Shown one piece after another: positions 62,240-64,000 of a stretch of DNA of 64,000 nucleotides. The first letter of the stretch is position 1. The number at the start of each line of letters is the position of its first letter. The position numbers and the translations under genes were made by a program. The notes under the pieces were generated by a model. That model made no database searches, had not been told where the DNA came from, and saw nothing but the letters and a program-made list of their open reading frames with translations. Origin of the DNA: Diploscapter coronatus (lineage: Eukaryota > Nematoda > Chromadorea > Rhabditida > Rhabditidae); assembly GCA_964036155.1 (NCBI GenBank), contig OZ038423.1, positions 44,035,249 through 44,099,248 of the forward strand, read 5' to 3'.

Positions 62240-64000
62240 ATGGAAACACCCATCTGGAAATCTTACTTCAATGTATCATTATGTCTGATTTCGTTGATCG
62301 TCTACATTTGCCTGCTGAGAATACTGAAATCGTCAAATAACTATCGGTTCAAAACCACGTTTTTCGTCATGTTTTCCGTTATCGGTAGGAAAAATTGATA
62401 AAAGTTTACGAAAGAAACTCCTAACTTTAGGAAAATGTGATTTAATACTGTTATCTTTCACCACACTTTATTATGTTTTCGCAATTTACAAGAACAATTT
62501 ACGTATGTGATTAATAAATCCTACAATATTTCAGCAATTTTAATTTAGAAAAAGTCGAAAATAATGCGACTTACGGTATTTTGTATCTAGTTACCAATCT
62601 TTGGATATACGTGCTAAATTCGCAACATATCATTTCCGTTCTAGGGCGATTAGTTCTTGCGGTAAATCGATGGACGGCAACCTGTTATTCACAGACCTAT
62701 GCAAAGGTTAGAATTCTTTTCCTTCAAATCATAATTTATTCACACTTAATTTTCGTCGGTGATTGAAGAAATTGATTTTTCAAATGATAAGCTTTCCATT
62801 TTTGATCAATTCCTATGAACATCGCAATTAGAGAACTAAAGCATTAATATTTTGAGAATAAGGTTTAAAGGAAAAAAATATTATTAATGATCGATAACTT
62901 GAGACGAAATAAACGATGCGCGAATTCGAATATGCAAAGTGGGCATTGCGTACCTACAAGCAGTCGTCAGTCATTTCTTGAGGATCAATGAATTGTCGTC
63001 TACTCGTTTGCAAACAACTTACTAATTTTCTTGCCTTTTAGTTTGTCTCAATTTACCGATCATTGACAAGAATATCAAAATGTATAATGCACCCATGTTC
63101 GATATAAAAACTTTCCAAATCAAATACTTTCTTCAGATTTGGACCGCAAAACGAATTCGAGGAATTTTAGCAACCATCATTATCTACGGTTATTGCACCG
63201 CATTCTTTCCAGCTTCAGGAATCGTCTATCAAATTTCTTCTGTCAGAAATTTTATATTTCATCCAAAAATGAAGATACTTTAATTTCAGATGAGCCAATG
63301 GTCTCTTGTGATAAGTCTAATAGCGTACGAGGGTGTCGTGATAACGATGATCATCTCCATTTTACAAAATGCTCGCAAAACCAAAGAATTCGCATTCAAA
63401 GAAAAGGTGTGTCAAAGCTCGGGATAATATCATAAATCATTGAAGACTAAAAATCTAATATGAAGTCATTGTTTTGGTGAATTGAAATTAAAAGTATTCG
63501 GATGCGGAGTGATTTGTAGCAAAATTTCGAGGAGAATTCCCGTAAGTTTTTCTGCAAAACGCTCACGCCCAAAATATTCAATAATTTCGATTAGAAAAAA
63601 AAACTAATGAGAATTATTTCCAGAGCCTTATTATTGTGACTATTGTACAAGCCCTGGCTAACAGTATTGTGTTATGCGGAGAACTTCTTATTGGATACAT
63701 CAATGAATTATTTGTCGAACGAAGTTTCTATCGGGATTATCTAATACCGATTTACGATAATATTGTGAGTTAAATAATTTTATAAAACTGAGTGAATGCA
63801 ACTCAAGCTTTGTCGTTACTGAAATCTGAAATCTGCAATCTAAGCCCATTAAGATAACTCATTTTTAATTCTGACTTTAAATAAAATTTTAAAGTCAGAA
63901 TTTTGATAGATTTATTAAAATCGAGGAATTTACGTATCTAAAAATTCGGATAATCATCCTTATTCTTTTTTTTTAATTTCAGTTTTCGTATTTGAGAATT
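62240..64000 (+). CDS. 7TM chemoreceptor (Srg/Srv-like), 5' part, runs off the right edge
   Basis: ATG at 62240: METPIWKSYFNVSLCLISL begins helix 1. Exons in order: TTFFVMFSVIG, CDLILLSFTTLYYVFAIYK (helix 2), YGILYLVTNLWIYVLNSQHI with VLGRLVLAVNRWTATCYSQ (helix 3 and the NRxTA motif of Srg-superfamily receptors, 62600-62706), IWTAKRIRGILATIIIYGYC (helix 4, 63136), SLVISLIAYEGVVITMIISI (helix 5, 63300), SLIIVTIVQALANSIVLCG (helix 6, 63630). A further exon begins at 63983. The intron 62707-63135 is the longest. The receptor subfamily is a best guess. It should sit in the plasma membrane of sensory neurons, by family knowledge. Confidence 0.75.

Overview
The window is nuclear DNA from a free-living-type rhabditid nematode. 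It is AT-rich, with many small exons, introns mostly 40-70 bp, a TTTCAG-type acceptor consensus and GTAAGT/GTGAGT donors. The gene content is typical of nematodes: an astacin metalloprotease, a cuticlin-type ZP protein, a DUF281-like domain, 7TM chemoreceptors and an IRG-7-like giant secreted protein. No species can be named. Exon joins below were read by eye from splice signals and protein similarity, so CDS spans (first to last codon, introns included) are more reliable than individual exon edges.

Left part (1-12 kb). On the minus strand lie the 5' part of a trehalase (runs off position 1) and two members (A and B) of a secreted protein family I do not recognise. On the plus strand is a complete astacin-EGF-CUB protease (7896-11783). 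Region 12-22 kb holds a minus-strand 7TM receptor, a small secreted Gly/Pro- and Cys-rich protein, an F-box/Kelch protein and two ~1-kb fold-back elements of one family. Region 22-31.5 kb holds a secreted TSP1-like/mucin/DUF281-like protein, a secreted carboxylesterase and a broken P-glycoprotein end fragment.

Region 31.6-37 kb is a minus-strand run that could be an operon: methylthioribose-1-phosphate isomerase, then members D and C of the unknown secreted family, with 190-240 bp gaps. Then come a GPAT3/4 (ACL-4/5) glycerol-3-phosphate acyltransferase, a decayed DD37D Tc1/mariner element with intact 27-bp terminal repeats (41947-43248), and a cuticlin gene whose ~2.8-kb intron contains an oppositely oriented gene for a glycine-rich secreted protein. 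From 48.7 to 60.2 kb a single minus-strand gene encodes a huge secreted multidomain protein (EGF, C-type lectin, vWA) resembling C. elegans IRG-7. The right end has a tRNA-Val-like sequence with an apparent intron and the start of a second 7TM chemoreceptor.

The most interesting biology is the four-member secreted family (A-D). The members share a signal peptide, a variable Thr/Ser-rich stalk and a ~250-residue core with four recognisable sequence blocks. Member C has a stalk of six serially repeated exons, and its stop codon lies inside a dispersed repeat. Several non-autonomous elements share terminal or internal sequences with each other: a MITE in an intron of member A uses the terminal repeat of the mariner at 42 kb, two fold-backs share their arms, and two MITEs sit in introns of the IRG-7-like gene.
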